Shown piece after piece: positions 36,140 through 44,930 of a stretch of DNA of 64,000 bases (within the stretch, counting starts at the first letter, position 1; each line of letters starts with the position of its first letter). The position numbers and the translations under genes are program-made. Source of the DNA: Sphingomonas bacterium (GTDB lineage Bacteria > Pseudomonadota > Alphaproteobacteria > Sphingomonadales > Sphingomonadaceae); NCBI RefSeq assembly GCF_903642285.1, contig NZ_CAHJWJ010000013.1:23055-87054 (forward strand). The letters run 5' to 3'. A model generated the notes under the pieces. That model had not been told where the DNA came from. It did no database searches and worked only from the letters and a program-made list of their open reading frames with translations.

Positions 36140-37090
36140 CTAAACCCCCGCGGCGGTCAGCCGGTCGAGCTGATCCTTCGTCAAATCCAGCGTCAGCGCG
36201 CCCATCGACTCCTCGAGCTGCTTCACGCTGGTCGCGCTGGCGATCGGCGCGGCGATGCCGGGTTGCGCGATCAGCCACGCGAGTGCGATCTGCGCCAGTG
36301 TCGCGCCGGTCTCTTCCGCCACCGCGTCCATCGCCGCAAGGACGGCTGGGCCATTCGCGTCGAGCATCGCGCTCATCCGGCTGCCGCGGACGCTCTGCCC
36401 GAAATCCTTCTCGCTGCGGTATTTGCCCGTCAGGAACCCCGAGGCGAGGCCGTAATAGGGCAGCACGCCGATATTTTCGGTGACGCAATAATCCTGCAAC
36501 TCACCCTCGAACTTGCCGCGGCTGACCAGATTATATTCGGGCTGCAACACGTGATAGCGCGGCAGGCCGGCCCGCTCCGCCACTTCGATCGCCGATTTCA
36601 GGCGGCCGGCATGGAAATTGGACGCGCCGATCACGCGGACCTTGCCTGCGTCGATCAGCTTGCCGAACGCTGCGACGACATCCTCCTGCGGCACCGCGTC
36701 GTCGTCCTGGTGCGCGTAGTAGAGATCGATCCGGTCGGTGCCGAGCCGCTGCAACGAGGCTTCGCAGGCCGCGGCGATCCGGGCCGGGGCCAGCTTCGCA
36801 CCGCCCTCGCCCGGCAGCATGCCGACCTTCGTCGCGATCAGCACGTCGTCGCGTCGGCCGCTCGTCTTCAGCCATTCGCCGATCATCGTTTCGGACTCGC
36901 CGCCCTGATGGCCCGGCACCCATGCCGAATAGACGTCCGCGGTATCGATCATCGTCCCGCCGCCGGCAACGAACGCGTCGAGGACGGCGAAGCTCGCGTC
37001 GCGGTCCGCGGTCCAGCCGAAGACGTTGCCGCCGAGCACGAGGGGGGCGATCTTCAGGTCGGTCGAGCCGAGCCGCCGCAAATTGGTCAT
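36140..37090 (-). CDS. aldo/keto reductase
   Basis: A 316-residue NADPH-dependent oxidoreductase with a TIM barrel. The first strand reads LGSTDLKIAPLVLGGNVFGW, catalytic Asp and Tyr lie in GGTMIDTADVYSAW, Lys in LIATKVG, and the histidine in IDLYYAHQDD. The cofactor-binding end is seen in SATSVKQLEE. Substrate unknown. Its start overlaps the stop of a small lipoprotein gene (ATGA), and the metal transporter gene follows. Confidence 0.9.
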   Translation of the reverse strand: MTNLRRLGSTDLKIAPLVLGGNVFGWTADRDASFAVLDAFVAGGGTMIDTADVYSAWVPGHQGGESETMIGEWLKTSGRRDDVLIATKVGMLPGEGGAKLAPARIAAACEASLQRLGTDRIDLYYAHQDDDAVPQEDVVAAFGKLIDAGKVRVIGASNFHAGRLKSAIEVAERAGLPRYHVLQPEYNLVSRGKFEGELQDYCVTENIGVLPYYGLASGFLTGKYRSEKDFGQSVRGSRMSAMLDANGPAVLAAMDAVAEETGATLAQIALAWLIAQPGIAAPIASATSVKQLEESMGALTLDLTKDQLDRLTAAGV

Positions 37091-37275
37091 CGGGTATCGC
37101 TTTCATTGTCGTCGGGGGCGACGGCGTTCGCGTCCATGCTGTTCGAGTCCAGCATCGCCGCGGCATCGTTGAGTTGGCGCGCCTCGTCGGCGGTCACCGC
37201 GTCCGGCTGATCGCCGTGTGACGAGCATGCTGCGAGCATCGCGACGGCGGCGACCAGGATCGGCAGGCGGATCAT
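37087..37275 (-). CDS. small lipoprotein (62 residues)
   Basis: Encodes a signal MIRLPILVAAVAMLAAC with lipobox LAAC (Cys17), followed by an acidic, disordered-looking chain rich in Asp, Asn and Ala. No family recognised. It overlaps both neighbours by ATGA (the lipoprotein before it and the aldo/keto reductase after it), which strongly supports that it is translated. It is too short for most automatic callers. Confidence 0.65.
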   Translation of the reverse strand: MIRLPILVAAVAMLAACSSHGDQPDAVTADEARQLNDAAAMLDSNSMDANAVAPDDNESDTR

Positions 37276-37595
37276 TTCTTCAGCGCGTCGCCGGCCTTGA
37301 CCAGCGCATTCCCGGTCGCGTCGGCCGCACGGTCCGCGGCGTTGCCGATCGCGTCGCCGGCCTTGCGCGCGCGGGGCGAAAGATCGGTGCCCATATTGTC
37401 CATCGACGATTGCGCGGCACCGAGCGCGCGGTCGCTGGCGGCGTCGACATCGCTGATCGCGTTGCGCGTCGTCGCGTTCGCATCGGCGGCGATGCTGTCC
37501 GCGGCCTCCGCCGTGTCGTTCTGCGCCTTCGGGCTGCAGGCGGCGATGCCGATCAAGGCGGCGGCGGTGGCGAGCGAAAGGGCGAGGCGCTGCAT
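37272..37595 (-). CDS. lipoprotein with alanine-rich helical body (107 residues)
   Basis: The N-terminus MQRLALSLATAAALIGIAAC carries a lipobox (IAAC, Cys20). The mature part is an Ala/Asp-rich, probably alpha-helical chain with repeats of the kind ADRAADATGNALVKAGDALK, recalling LEA-like or entericidin/Lpp-like helical lipoproteins; no exact family is named. It is the first gene of the operon lipoprotein, lipoprotein, aldo/keto reductase, metal transporter, and is divergent from the ArsR-type regulator across a 107-base region with a perfect palindrome. Confidence 0.7.
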   Translation of the reverse strand: MQRLALSLATAAALIGIAACSPKAQNDTAEAADSIAADANATTRNAISDVDAASDRALGAAQSSMDNMGTDLSPRARKAGDAIGNAADRAADATGNALVKAGDALKK

Positions 37596-37673
37596 ATTGG
37601 TCTCCGCAAAAAGTGATCAACGTTATACACAGCGGGTCGGGTCCGCCAAAGTCGCGGACGAGCGCGTTGACCT

Positions 37674-37695
37674 CATATAAAGAATTCTTTATATG
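37674..37695. promoter_or_regulatory. 22-bp perfect palindrome, candidate operator of the ArsR-type regulator
   Basis: The half-site CATATAAAGAA is followed directly by its exact reverse complement. It is strikingly AT-rich in a GC-rich region and ends 7 bases before the GTG start of the ArsR/methyltransferase gene, so bound repressor would block that gene and the metF-metH genes behind it. SAH-responsive ArsR regulators (SahR) bind palindromes of this AT-rich kind; the match to a published motif was not tested. Confidence 0.7.
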
Positions 37696-37702
37696 TCAGG
37701 CC

Positions 37703-38668
37703 GTGACGATCGCACTCGACATCTTCCGGGCTCTTGCCGACGCGACGCGGTTACGCATGCTGGCGCTGTTGCGGTCGATGGAATTGTCGGTCGGCGAACT
37801 GGCGCAGGTGCTTGGGCAGAGCCAGCCGCGCGTGTCGCGCCACGTCAAGATCCTGTGCGACGCGGGTCTCGCCGAACGGCGCAAGGAGGGCAGCTGGGTG
37901 TTCGTGGCGCTTGGCCGGCCGCAGGCGGTCGCCCCCGTCGCCGCGGCGCTGGACGAATGGTCGAAGGCGGAGCCCGATCACTGGGCGGTCGCGGATGCGG
38001 CGCGGCTGGCGGCGGTGCGCGCGGACCGGGCGGCGTCGGCGGCGCAGTGGTTCGAGGCGCATGCCGGCGAATGGGATGCGATCCGGTCGCTGCATGTCGC
38101 GGATAGCGAGGTCGAGACGGCGATGGCGTCGGTGCTCGGTGACGCGCCGGTCGGATCGCTGATCGATATCGGTACCGGCACCGGGCGGATGCTGGAACTG
38201 TTCGGCGCACAAGCCGATGCCGCGCTCGGGATCGATCGATCGTCCGAGATGCTGCGGCTGGCGCGCGCCAAGCTGGCGGGCGCGGCGAACACCGAATTGC
38301 GGCAGGCCGACCTGTACGCGCTGCCGATGACGGACGGTGCGGCCGATGTCGCGATCCTGCACCATGTCCTGCACTTCGCGCAGCAGCCCGGCGCGGCGAT
38401 CGTCGAGGCCGGTCGTGTCCTGGCGGCGGGCGGACGGCTGCTGATCGCCGACTTCGCGCCCCACGATCGCGAGGAACTGCGGATCAGCGACGCGCATACC
38501 CGTTTGGGTTTTGCGGACGACCAGATCGTGGGCTGGTTCGATGCGGCCGGGCTACAGATGGCGCGGATGGAAACGCTCGTCGGCGGCGAGCTGACGGTAA
38601 AATTGTGGCTCGGGCGGAAAATCGGCTCGGGCAACGGCGCGAGCCTGAAAGAGGTGAAAGCGGCATGA
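37703..38668 (+). CDS. ArsR-family regulator fused to a SAM-methyltransferase-like domain
   Basis: A 321-residue two-domain protein. Residues about 5-85 are an ArsR winged helix (IFRALADATRLRMLALL, then GQSQPRVSRHVKILCDAGL). Residues about 145-300 form a Rossmann methyltransferase domain with LIDIGTGTGRMLELFG and VAILHHVLHFAQQP. Such fusions include SahR, which senses S-adenosylhomocysteine and represses methionine-cycle genes. Here it leads straight into metF (ATGA overlap) and metH, which supports that role (inference). The start is GTG, giving MTIALDIFRALADATRL. The ArsR metal-binding cysteine motif is not seen. Confidence 0.87.
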   Translation: MTIALDIFRALADATRLRMLALLRSMELSVGELAQVLGQSQPRVSRHVKILCDAGLAERRKEGSWVFVALGRPQAVAPVAAALDEWSKAEPDHWAVADAARLAAVRADRAASAAQWFEAHAGEWDAIRSLHVADSEVETAMASVLGDAPVGSLIDIGTGTGRMLELFGAQADAALGIDRSSEMLRLARAKLAGAANTELRQADLYALPMTDGAADVAILHHVLHFAQQPGAAIVEAGRVLAAGGRLLIADFAPHDREELRISDAHTRLGFADDQIVGWFDAAGLQMARMETLVGGELTVKLWLGRKIGSGNGASLKEVKAA

Positions 38669-39609
38669 CGACGATATCGGTTCCGCAACTGGAGGAGGCA
38701 CGCCGCGCGCTGGAGGCACCGCTCTACGCCGATCTGGCGGGCGACATGGCGGTCAGCTTCGAATTCTTCCCGCCCAAGACGGAGAAGATGGAGGAGCAGC
38801 TCTGGGGCGCGGTGCGCACGCTGGAGCCGCTCGGGCCGCGCTTCGTGTCGGTCACCTACGGCGCGGGCGGATCGACCCGCGAGCGCACCCATGCGACGGT
38901 CGCGCGGATCCAGCGCGAGACGTCGCTGGCGGCGGCGGCACACCTGACCTGTGTCGAGGCGACGCGCGGCGAGATCGACGAGATCGCGCAGGAATATTGG
39001 GCGGCGGGCGTGCGGCACATCGTGGCGCTGCGCGGCGATATGCCGACTACGGGCGCGGCGTTCGCGCCGCATGTCGGCGGGTACGAGAATGCGGCGGCGT
39101 TGGTCGCGGGGCTGAAGAGGCTGCATCCGTTCGAGATATCGGTCGCGGCCTATCCCGAATGCCATCCCGATTCCTCCGATGCGGCGGCGGACCTCGATAA
39201 CCTCAAGCGCAAGTTCGACAACGGCGCGACGCGCGCGATCACCCAGTTCTTCTTCTCGCCCGAGGCGTATTTCCGGTTCCGCGACCAAGTGGCGGCGGCG
39301 GGGATCGATGCGGAGATCGTGCCCGGGATCATGCCGGTGACGAACTTCGCCAGCGTGAAGCGGATGGCGGCGATGTGCGGCACCGACGTACCGGCGTGGC
39401 TGGCGCGGCTGTTCGACGGGCTGGAGGATCATCCCGACGCGCGTCAGCTGATCGCGGCGACGATCGCGGCGGAGTTGTGCCGGCGGCTCTATGCCGGCGG
39501 GGTGCGCGGGTTCCACTTCTACACGCTCAACCGGGCGGAACTGGCGTTCGCGATCTGCCATTTGCTGGGGGTTCGCGCGAAGGTCGCCCAGCAGGTGGCG
39601 GCGGCGTAA
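38665..39609 (+). CDS. metF: methylenetetrahydrofolate reductase
   Basis: Reduces 5,10-methylenetetrahydrofolate to 5-methyltetrahydrofolate with a flavin cofactor, supplying the methyl group to methionine synthase. The 314-residue TIM-barrel protein shows SFEFFPPKTEKMEEQLW with the catalytic glutamate, FVSVTYGAGGSTRERT, HIVALRGDMP and YPECHPDS. The ATG overlaps the regulator's stop codon (ATGA), so the two are coupled. A composite palindromic repeat separates it from the first metH gene. Confidence 0.95.
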   Translation: MTTISVPQLEEARRALEAPLYADLAGDMAVSFEFFPPKTEKMEEQLWGAVRTLEPLGPRFVSVTYGAGGSTRERTHATVARIQRETSLAAAAHLTCVEATRGEIDEIAQEYWAAGVRHIVALRGDMPTTGAAFAPHVGGYENAAALVAGLKRLHPFEISVAAYPECHPDSSDAAADLDNLKRKFDNGATRAITQFFFSPEAYFRFRDQVAAAGIDAEIVPGIMPVTNFASVKRMAAMCGTDVPAWLARLFDGLEDHPDARQLIAATIAAELCRRLYAGGVRGFHFYTLNRAELAFAICHLLGVRAKVAQQVAAA

Positions 39610-39613
39610 CGAA

Positions 39614-39799
39614 ATCCTCCCCGGGCCGGGGCGGGAGTGATGGGTTGGATCGCCCCCGGCAATCCAAGATCGTGCCGGGGGCACGATCGACCCATCACTC
39701 GGCCGAAGGCTGGTGGAGGGGGCTCTCCACCAGCGAACCGTTTGCGGAGAGCCCCCTCCACCGGCTGCGCCGGTCCCCCTCCCCGCGAGCGGGGAGGAT
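39614..39799. repeat. composite palindromic repeat between metF and metH part 1
   Basis: A 186-bp block starting ATCCTCCCCGGGCCGGGG and ending CGAGCGGGGAGGAT. The right two thirds (GGTGGAGGGGGCTCTCCACC ... GAGAGCCCCCTCCACCGG) match the 131-bp elements at 40861-40991 and 42998-43128. The left third contains an additional hairpin (TCGTGCCGGGGGCACGA). Its terminal GGGGAGGAT lies 12 bases before the next ATG and can act as ribosome-binding site. Confidence 0.85.
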
Positions 39800-39811
39800 T
39801 TGGAAAAGACC

Positions 39812-40858
39812 ATGACGATCCGCCAAACATTCCTCGCCGAAGCCGCCAAGCGAATCCTCATCACCGACGGCGCGTTCGGCACGGAAATCCAGAACTGGAA
39901 GCTGTCCGAAGCCGACTATGCCGGCGATCTGGGCCTGTCCCACGACCAGAAGGGCAACAACGACATCCTCGCGCTGACCAAGCCCGAGGTGCCGGAATCG
40001 ATCCACCGCGCCTATTTCGCAGCCGGCGCGGATATCGCGGAGACCAACACCTTCTCCGCCAACATCATCAGCCAGGCGGATTATGGTGCGGAGCATCTGG
40101 TCCGCGCGATCAACGTCGAATCCGCCAAGATGGCGCGGCGGGTGGCGGACGAGTTCCAGGCGAAGGATGGCCGACCCCGGTTCGTCGCCGGCGCGATCGG
40201 GCCGACGAACAAGACGCTGTCGCTGTCGCCCGACGTCAACGATCCCGGCTACCGCGAGATCGACTTCGACTATCTGAAGGGCGTCTATCGCGAACAGATC
40301 GATGCGCTGGTCGAGGGGGGGGTGGATTTCATCCTGATCGAGACGGTGTTCGACACGCTGAACGCGAAGGCGGGGATCATGGCCGCGATCGACGCCGCGG
40401 ACGATCTGGGACGCGATCTGCCGATCATGCTGTCGATGACGCTGACCGACCTGTCCGGGCGCAACCTGTCGGGGCATACGGTCGAGGCGTTCTGGCATGC
40501 GGTGCGCCATGCGAAACCGCTGACGGTCGGGCTCAATTGTTCCTTCGGGGCCGAGCAGTTGCGGCCACATGTGAAGACGCTGAGCGAGATCTGCGATACG
40601 CTCATCATGGTCTATCCGAACGCGGGGTTGCCCAACGAACTTGGCGCGTATGACGAGGAACCGGCGACGACCGCGGGGCTGGTCGGCGAGTGGGCGCGGG
40701 CGGGGCAGGTCAACGTGCTGGGGGGCTGCTGCGGGTCGACGCCCGCGCACATCGCGGCGATCGCCCAGGGTGTTGCGGGGGTTGCGCCGCGCGCGATCCC
40801 GGTGCCGGCGGTAAGGACAAGGTTGGCGGGACTGGAGCCGTTCTTCATGGCGGCGTAA
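39812..40858 (+). CDS. metH: methionine synthase, homocysteine-binding part (split MetH)
   Basis: A 348-residue protein equivalent to the first domain of MetH, which binds and activates homocysteine through zinc. The barrel starts ILITDGAFGTEIQNWKLSEA, and the zinc cysteines are Cys243 in GLNCSFG and Cys306/Cys307 in GGCCGSTP. In most alphaproteobacteria of this group MetH is encoded as two polypeptides, so the split is normal rather than a break. Repeats flank it on both sides; the upstream repeat's end supplies the likely ribosome-binding site. Confidence 0.93.
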   Translation: MTIRQTFLAEAAKRILITDGAFGTEIQNWKLSEADYAGDLGLSHDQKGNNDILALTKPEVPESIHRAYFAAGADIAETNTFSANIISQADYGAEHLVRAINVESAKMARRVADEFQAKDGRPRFVAGAIGPTNKTLSLSPDVNDPGYREIDFDYLKGVYREQIDALVEGGVDFILIETVFDTLNAKAGIMAAIDAADDLGRDLPIMLSMTLTDLSGRNLSGHTVEAFWHAVRHAKPLTVGLNCSFGAEQLRPHVKTLSEICDTLIMVYPNAGLPNELGAYDEEPATTAGLVGEWARAGQVNVLGGCCGSTPAHIAAIAQGVAGVAPRAIPVPAVRTRLAGLEPFFMAA

Positions 40859-40860
40859 AA

Positions 40861-40991
40861 ATCCTTCCCGGCACGGGGAGGGGGACCGCGCAGCGGTGGA
40901 GGGGGCTCTCCACCGGCGATACCGATTGCGGAGAGCCCCCTCCACCCCTCGGCAAGTGCCGAGCGGTCCCCCTCCCCGTGCCGGGGAGGAT
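40861..40991. repeat. 131-bp palindromic element between the two metH genes
   Basis: Starts ATCCTTCCCGGCACGGGGAG, has a central GGTGGAGGGGGCTCTCCACC ... GAGAGCCCCCTCCACCCC, and ends CCGTGCCGGGGAGGAT, so outer ends and inner arms are inverted repeats. It begins 2 bases after the first metH stop and its right end lies 12 bases before the second metH start. Confidence 0.9.
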
Positions 40992-41003
40992 TGAGAAGAA
41001 ACA

Positions 41004-43718
41004 ATGACCTCGACATCCTCCTCCACCCATTTCGTGAACATCGGCGAACGCACCAACGTCACCGGCTCCGCCGCGTTCAAGAAGCTCGTCATGGCGGGTG
41101 ACTACGCGCGAGCCGTCGAGGTCGCGCGCAACCAGGTGGAGAACGGTGCGCAGGTCGTCGACATCAACATGGACGAAGGGCTGCTCGACGCCGAATACGC
41201 CATGACGACCTTCCTGAAGCTGATCGCCGCCGAACCCGATATCGCGCGCGTGCCCTTCATGATCGATAGCTCGAAATGGTCGGTGATCGAGGCGGGGCTG
41301 AAATGCGTCAGCGGCAAGCCGATCGTGAATTCGATCAGCATGAAGGAGGGCGAGGCGCAGTTCCTCGCCCAGGCGCGCAAGTGCATGGCGTACGGTGCGG
41401 CCGCCGTCGTGATGGCGTTCGACGAGGTCGGACAGGCGGATACCGAGGCGCGCAAGGTCGAGATCTGCGCGCGCGCCTACGACCTGCTGACCGGCATCGG
41501 CTTTCCGCCGGAGGACATCATCTTCGATCCCAACATCTTCGCGGTCGCGACGGGGATCGAGGAGCATAACAACTACGCGGTCGACTTCATCCAGGCGTGC
41601 AGGGCGATCAAGGCGCGCTGCCCGCATTGCCACATCTCGGGCGGGCTATCGAACCTGTCGTTCAGCTTCCGCGGCAACGAGCCGGTGCGCCGCGCGATGC
41701 ATTCGGTGTTCCTGTTCCACGCGATCCCCGCCGGGCTCGACATGGCGATCGTCAATGCCGGGCAGTTGGACGTGTACGACACGATCGACCCCGAACTGCG
41801 CACCGCGTGCGAGGATGTCGTCCTCAACCGCGATCCGGAAGCCGGCGACCGCCTCGTCGCGCTCGCCGAACGCTATCGCGGCACCGATGCGGTGGCGGAG
41901 AAGCAGGCGGCGGAATGGCGCAGCCTCGCGGTCGGCAAGCGGCTGGAATACGCGCTGGTCAAGGGCATCGACGCGCATGTCGTCGAGGATACCGAGGAAT
42001 GCCGCCAAGGCTTCGCGCGGCCGATCGAGGTGATCGAGGGGCCGCTGATGGACGGGATGAACGTCGTCGGCGATCTCTTCGGATCGGGTAAGATGTTTCT
42101 CCCGCAAGTCGTCAAAAGCGCACGGGTGATGAAGAAGGCGGTGGCGCACCTGCTGCCCTTCATCGAGGCGTCGAAGGAGCCCGGCGCGCGCGGCAAGGGC
42201 AAGATCATCATGGCGACCGTGAAGGGCGACGTGCACGATATCGGCAAGAACATCGTCGGCGTCGTGCTCCAGTGCAACGGCTTCGACGTGGTCGACCTGG
42301 GGGTGATGGTGCCGTGGTCGAAGATCATCGCGGCGGCGAACGAGAACGACGCGGACATGATCGGGCTGTCGGGGCTCATCACGCCCTCGCTCGACGAGAT
42401 GGTGACGGTCGGCGAGGAGATGCAGCGTGCGGGGATGACGATGCCGCTGCTGATCGGCGGGGCGACGACGTCGAAGGTGCATACCGCGCTGCGCATCGCA
42501 CCCGCGTACAAGGGCCCCGTGGTGCATGTCCTCGACGCCAGCCGCGCGGTCGGGGTCGCGACGACGTTGGTCAGCACGACGGGGCGCGACGATTATGTCG
42601 CGGGCGTCGCCGCGGATTACGAGGCGGTGCGCGTGGCGCGCGAGGGCAAGGGGCAGAATGCGCTGCTGCCGCTCGCCGAGGCGCGGGCGCGGGGCTTTCC
42701 GGCGGACATGATGCTGAAGGCGCCCGCGCCGTTCGCGCCTGGGCGGCATGTGTTCGACGACTGGCCGCTGGAGGATTTGCGCGAATATATCGACTGGACG
42801 CCGTTCTTCCGCGCGTGGGAGCTGGCGGGGAATTTCCCGGCGATCCTGGACGATGCGGTCGTCGGGGAGAGCGCGCGGGGCTTGTACGCGGACGCGCAGG
42901 CGATGCTCGATACGATCGTTGCGGAGAAGTGGCTGACCGCGCGCGGCGTGGCGGCGTTGTGGCCGTGTCGCAGGGAGGGGGACGACGTCGTCCTTTATTC
43001 CTCCCCGCTCGCGGGGAGGGGGACCAGCGAAGCTGGTGGAGGGGGGGCTGCGTCGAGCGGTTCGCTCGCGGGGAGCCCCCTCCACCACGCCTCCGGCGCG
43101 GTCCCCCTCCCCACGAGTGGGGAGGAATTTAAGTTGCCCTTCCTCCGCCAGCAGATCGCCAAGCGCGAAGGCCGCGCCAACATGTGCCTTGCCGATTTCA
43201 TCGATCCCGCGGGCGACTGGATCGGCGGGTTCGCGGTCGGGATCCACGGCATCGACCCGCATATCGCGCGGTTCAAGGCGGGGCACGACGATTATAACGA
43301 CATCCTGCTGAAGGCGCTCGCCGACCGCCTGGCGGAGGCGTTCGCCGAGGCGCTGCATGGCCATGTCCGCCGCGAACTCTGGGGCTATGCGCCCGACGAG
43401 CAGCTGACCAACGAGGCGATGATCCGCGAGCAATATCGCGGCATCCGCCCCGCGCCCGGCTATCCGGCGTGCCCCGAGCACAGCCTGAAGCGCACGCTGT
43501 TCGACCTGTTGCAGGCGGAGGATGCGGTCGGGCTGACGCTGACCGAAAGCTTCGCGATGCTGCCGACCGCGGCGGTCTCGGGCTTCTATTTCGGCCATGC
43601 GCAGGCGGAATATTTCGGCGTCGCGCGGATCGGGCAGGACCAGGTCGAAGAATATGCCGTGCGGCGCGGGGTCGATCTGGCGCAGGCGACGCGGTGGCTC
43701 AGGCCGAACCTCGACTGA
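41004..43718 (+). CDS. metH: methionine synthase, folate/B12/activation part (split MetH)
   Basis: A 904-residue protein with the methyltetrahydrofolate-binding domain ([20 protein letters not shown], about 1-290), the cobalamin cap and binding domains ([11 protein letters not shown] with His411 as lower cobalt ligand), and the SAM-dependent activation domain at the C-terminus ([15 protein letters not shown]). It completes the B12-dependent transfer of methyl from folate to homocysteine together with the preceding protein. Residues about 665-709 ([16 protein letters not shown] ... [10 protein letters not shown]) are encoded by a palindromic repeat inserted in frame, just before the conserved [19 protein letters not shown]. 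No B12 riboswitch was seen upstream. Confidence 0.93.
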   Translation: MTSTSSSTHFVNIGERTNVTGSAAFKKLVMAGDYARAVEVARNQVENGAQVVDINMDEGLLDAEYAMTTFLKLIAAEPDIARVPFMIDSSKWSVIEAGLKCVSGKPIVNSISMKEGEAQFLAQARKCMAYGAAAVVMAFDEVGQADTEARKVEICARAYDLLTGIGFPPEDIIFDPNIFAVATGIEEHNNYAVDFIQACRAIKARCPHCHISGGLSNLSFSFRGNEPVRRAMHSVFLFHAIPAGLDMAIVNAGQLDVYDTIDPELRTACEDVVLNRDPEAGDRLVALAERYRGTDAVAEKQAAEWRSLAVGKRLEYALVKGIDAHVVEDTEECRQGFARPIEVIEGPLMDGMNVVGDLFGSGKMFLPQVVKSARVMKKAVAHLLPFIEASKEPGARGKGKIIMATVKGDVHDIGKNIVGVVLQCNGFDVVDLGVMVPWSKIIAAANENDADMIGLSGLITPSLDEMVTVGEEMQRAGMTMPLLIGGATTSKVHTALRIAPAYKGPVVHVLDASRAVGVATTLVSTTGRDDYVAGVAADYEAVRVAREGKGQNALLPLAEARARGFPADMMLKAPAPFAPGRHVFDDWPLEDLREYIDWTPFFRAWELAGNFPAILDDAVVGESARGLYADAQAMLDTIVAEKWLTARGVAALWPCRREGDDVVLYSSPLAGRGTSEAGGGGAASSGSLAGSPLHHASGAVPLPTSGEEFKLPFLRQQIAKREGRANMCLADFIDPAGDWIGGFAVGIHGIDPHIARFKAGHDDYNDILLKALADRLAEAFAEALHGHVRRELWGYAPDEQLTNEAMIREQYRGIRPAPGYPACPEHSLKRTLFDLLQAEDAVGLTLTESFAMLPTAAVSGFYFGHAQAEYFGVARIGQDQVEEYAVRRGVDLAQATRWLRPNLD
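42998..43128. repeat. 131-bp palindromic element inserted in frame inside metH part 2
   Basis: Begins ATTCCTCCCCGCTCGCGGGG and ends CCACGAGTGGGGAGGAAT; the ends are exact inverted repeats (ATTCCTCCCC/GGGGAGGAAT). The inside carries GGTGGAGGGGGGGCT and AGCCCCCTCCACC arms as in the copy at 40861-40991, and it has the same length. The reading frame of metH stays open throughout. Confidence 0.9.
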
Positions 43719-43849
43719 CGTCTTCCGCACCGTTCCGGGACGGTCTGCCCTTGCGGAAAGGTTGGGAGCAGCGGACGGCCGGCGTTAACCCCGAATACGA
43801 CTGGCATGGGCAGGCGGTTGCGTACAGGCCGGTGCGGAAAGGATTTCCC

Positions 43850-44773
43850 ATGAAACGATCGTTCCTGGCGCTCGCGCTCCTGACCGCCGCCCCCGCCGCC
43901 GCGCAGACGACCGCGCCCTTCACGATCGGCGGGCAGGGGTTCGCGACGTTGCAGGCGGCGGTGGACTCGGTTCGGCTCGGTACCGCGACGATCCTGATCG
44001 CGCCCGGCACCTATCGCGACTGCGCGATCCAGCAGGGCGGGCGGATCACCTTCCGCGCCACGACGCCGGGCACCGCGATCTTCCAGGGCGGTGCGTGCGA
44101 AGGCAAGGCGACGCTGGTGCTGCGGGGCAGCGCATCGGTGGTGGACGGGCTGGTGTTCCGCGACGTGCATGTCGGCGACGGCAACGGCGCTGGCGTGCGA
44201 ACGGAACTTGGGGATCTGACCGTCGTCAACTCGATGTTCCTCGACAGTCAGGAAGGGATATTGGGTGGCCAGCCCACCGGCCAGCGGATCACGATCGACC
44301 GGTCGACCTTTTCCGGGCTCGGCCAGTGCGACCAGACGCCCGATTGCGCGCATGCGATCTATCTGGCCAACAAGGGCCATGTCACGATCACCAATTCACG
44401 GTTCGAGCGCGGTCGCGGCGGGCATTATGTGAAGCTGCGCGTGCCGAACGTCGTCATCACCGACAACAGCTTCGACGATACCGGCGGTCGCAAGACGAAC
44501 TACATGATCGACCTGCCCGACGGCGCGACCGGGCTGATCGCGCGCAATGTCTTCGTGCAGGGCAGCCACAAGGAAAATCATTCCGGGCTGATCGTCGTCG
44601 CCGCGGAGGCACGGACCTATCCCTCGACCGGCTTACGCGTCGAGGACAACGACGCGCGGCTGTCGCCGGGGGATACGACCAGCCCGGCGTTCGTGGCGGA
44701 TCTGAGCCATGACCGGCTGGCGGTCGGGACGAACCGGCTGGGGCCGGGGCTGCGGGGGTTCGAGACGCGGTAG
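43850..44773 (+). CDS. exported right-handed beta-helix protein
   Basis: A 307-residue protein with a signal peptide (SFLALALLTAAPAAAQ, cleavage near residue 19). The mature chain has the short hydrophobic repeats of a parallel beta-helix: LTVVNSMFLDSQEGILGG, ITIDRSTFSGLGQC, VTITNSRFERGRGGHYVKL, VVITDNSFDD, TGLIARNVFVQG. Such folds are common in polysaccharide lyases and surface proteins, but no catalytic site is recognised. GGAAAGGA lies shortly before the ATG. It is convergent with the phosphatase gene across a palindromic repeat. Confidence 0.8.
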   Translation: MKRSFLALALLTAAPAAAQTTAPFTIGGQGFATLQAAVDSVRLGTATILIAPGTYRDCAIQQGGRITFRATTPGTAIFQGGACEGKATLVLRGSASVVDGLVFRDVHVGDGNGAGVRTELGDLTVVNSMFLDSQEGILGGQPTGQRITIDRSTFSGLGQCDQTPDCAHAIYLANKGHVTITNSRFERGRGGHYVKLRVPNVVITDNSFDDTGGRKTNYMIDLPDGATGLIARNVFVQGSHKENHSGLIVVAAEARTYPSTGLRVEDNDARLSPGDTTSPAFVADLSHDRLAVGTNRLGPGLRGFETR

Positions 44774-44815
44774 ACCGCATCGCGCTGATCCGATCGGTGC
44801 GTATGTCGATCTAGC

Positions 44816-44923
44816 CCCCACCCCGGCGGAGGCCGGGGCCCAGTTGCAAGACGATAATGGCGACGCGATGCCCTTCATCACGCAAACCGTAGCAACTGGG
44901 CCCCGGCCTTCGCCGGGGTGGGG
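44816..44923. repeat. inverted repeat between convergent genes
   Basis: Left arm 44816-44847 (CCCCACCCCGGCG ... GGGGCCCAGTTGC) and right arm 44892-44923 are near-perfect complements over about 32 bases, with a 44-base spacer. It differs in sequence from the CGTCATCCCGG family and from the met-operon family. It may end transcription from both sides. Confidence 0.85.
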
Positions 44924-44930
44924 TTAAAGG

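Noticed and set aside
40859..41003. Cobalamin riboswitch before metH
   Set aside because: The gap is filled by the palindromic element, and no B12-box-like conserved core was recognised here or upstream of the operon.
39614..43128. CRISPR-like array
   Set aside because: The repeated units are palindromic elements of about 130 bp separated by whole genes; there are no regularly spaced short direct repeats or cas genes anywhere in the window.
39812..43718. metH broken into two by a frameshift
   Set aside because: The two parts correspond to complete functional modules, have separate start sites, and the split form is usual in this bacterial group.
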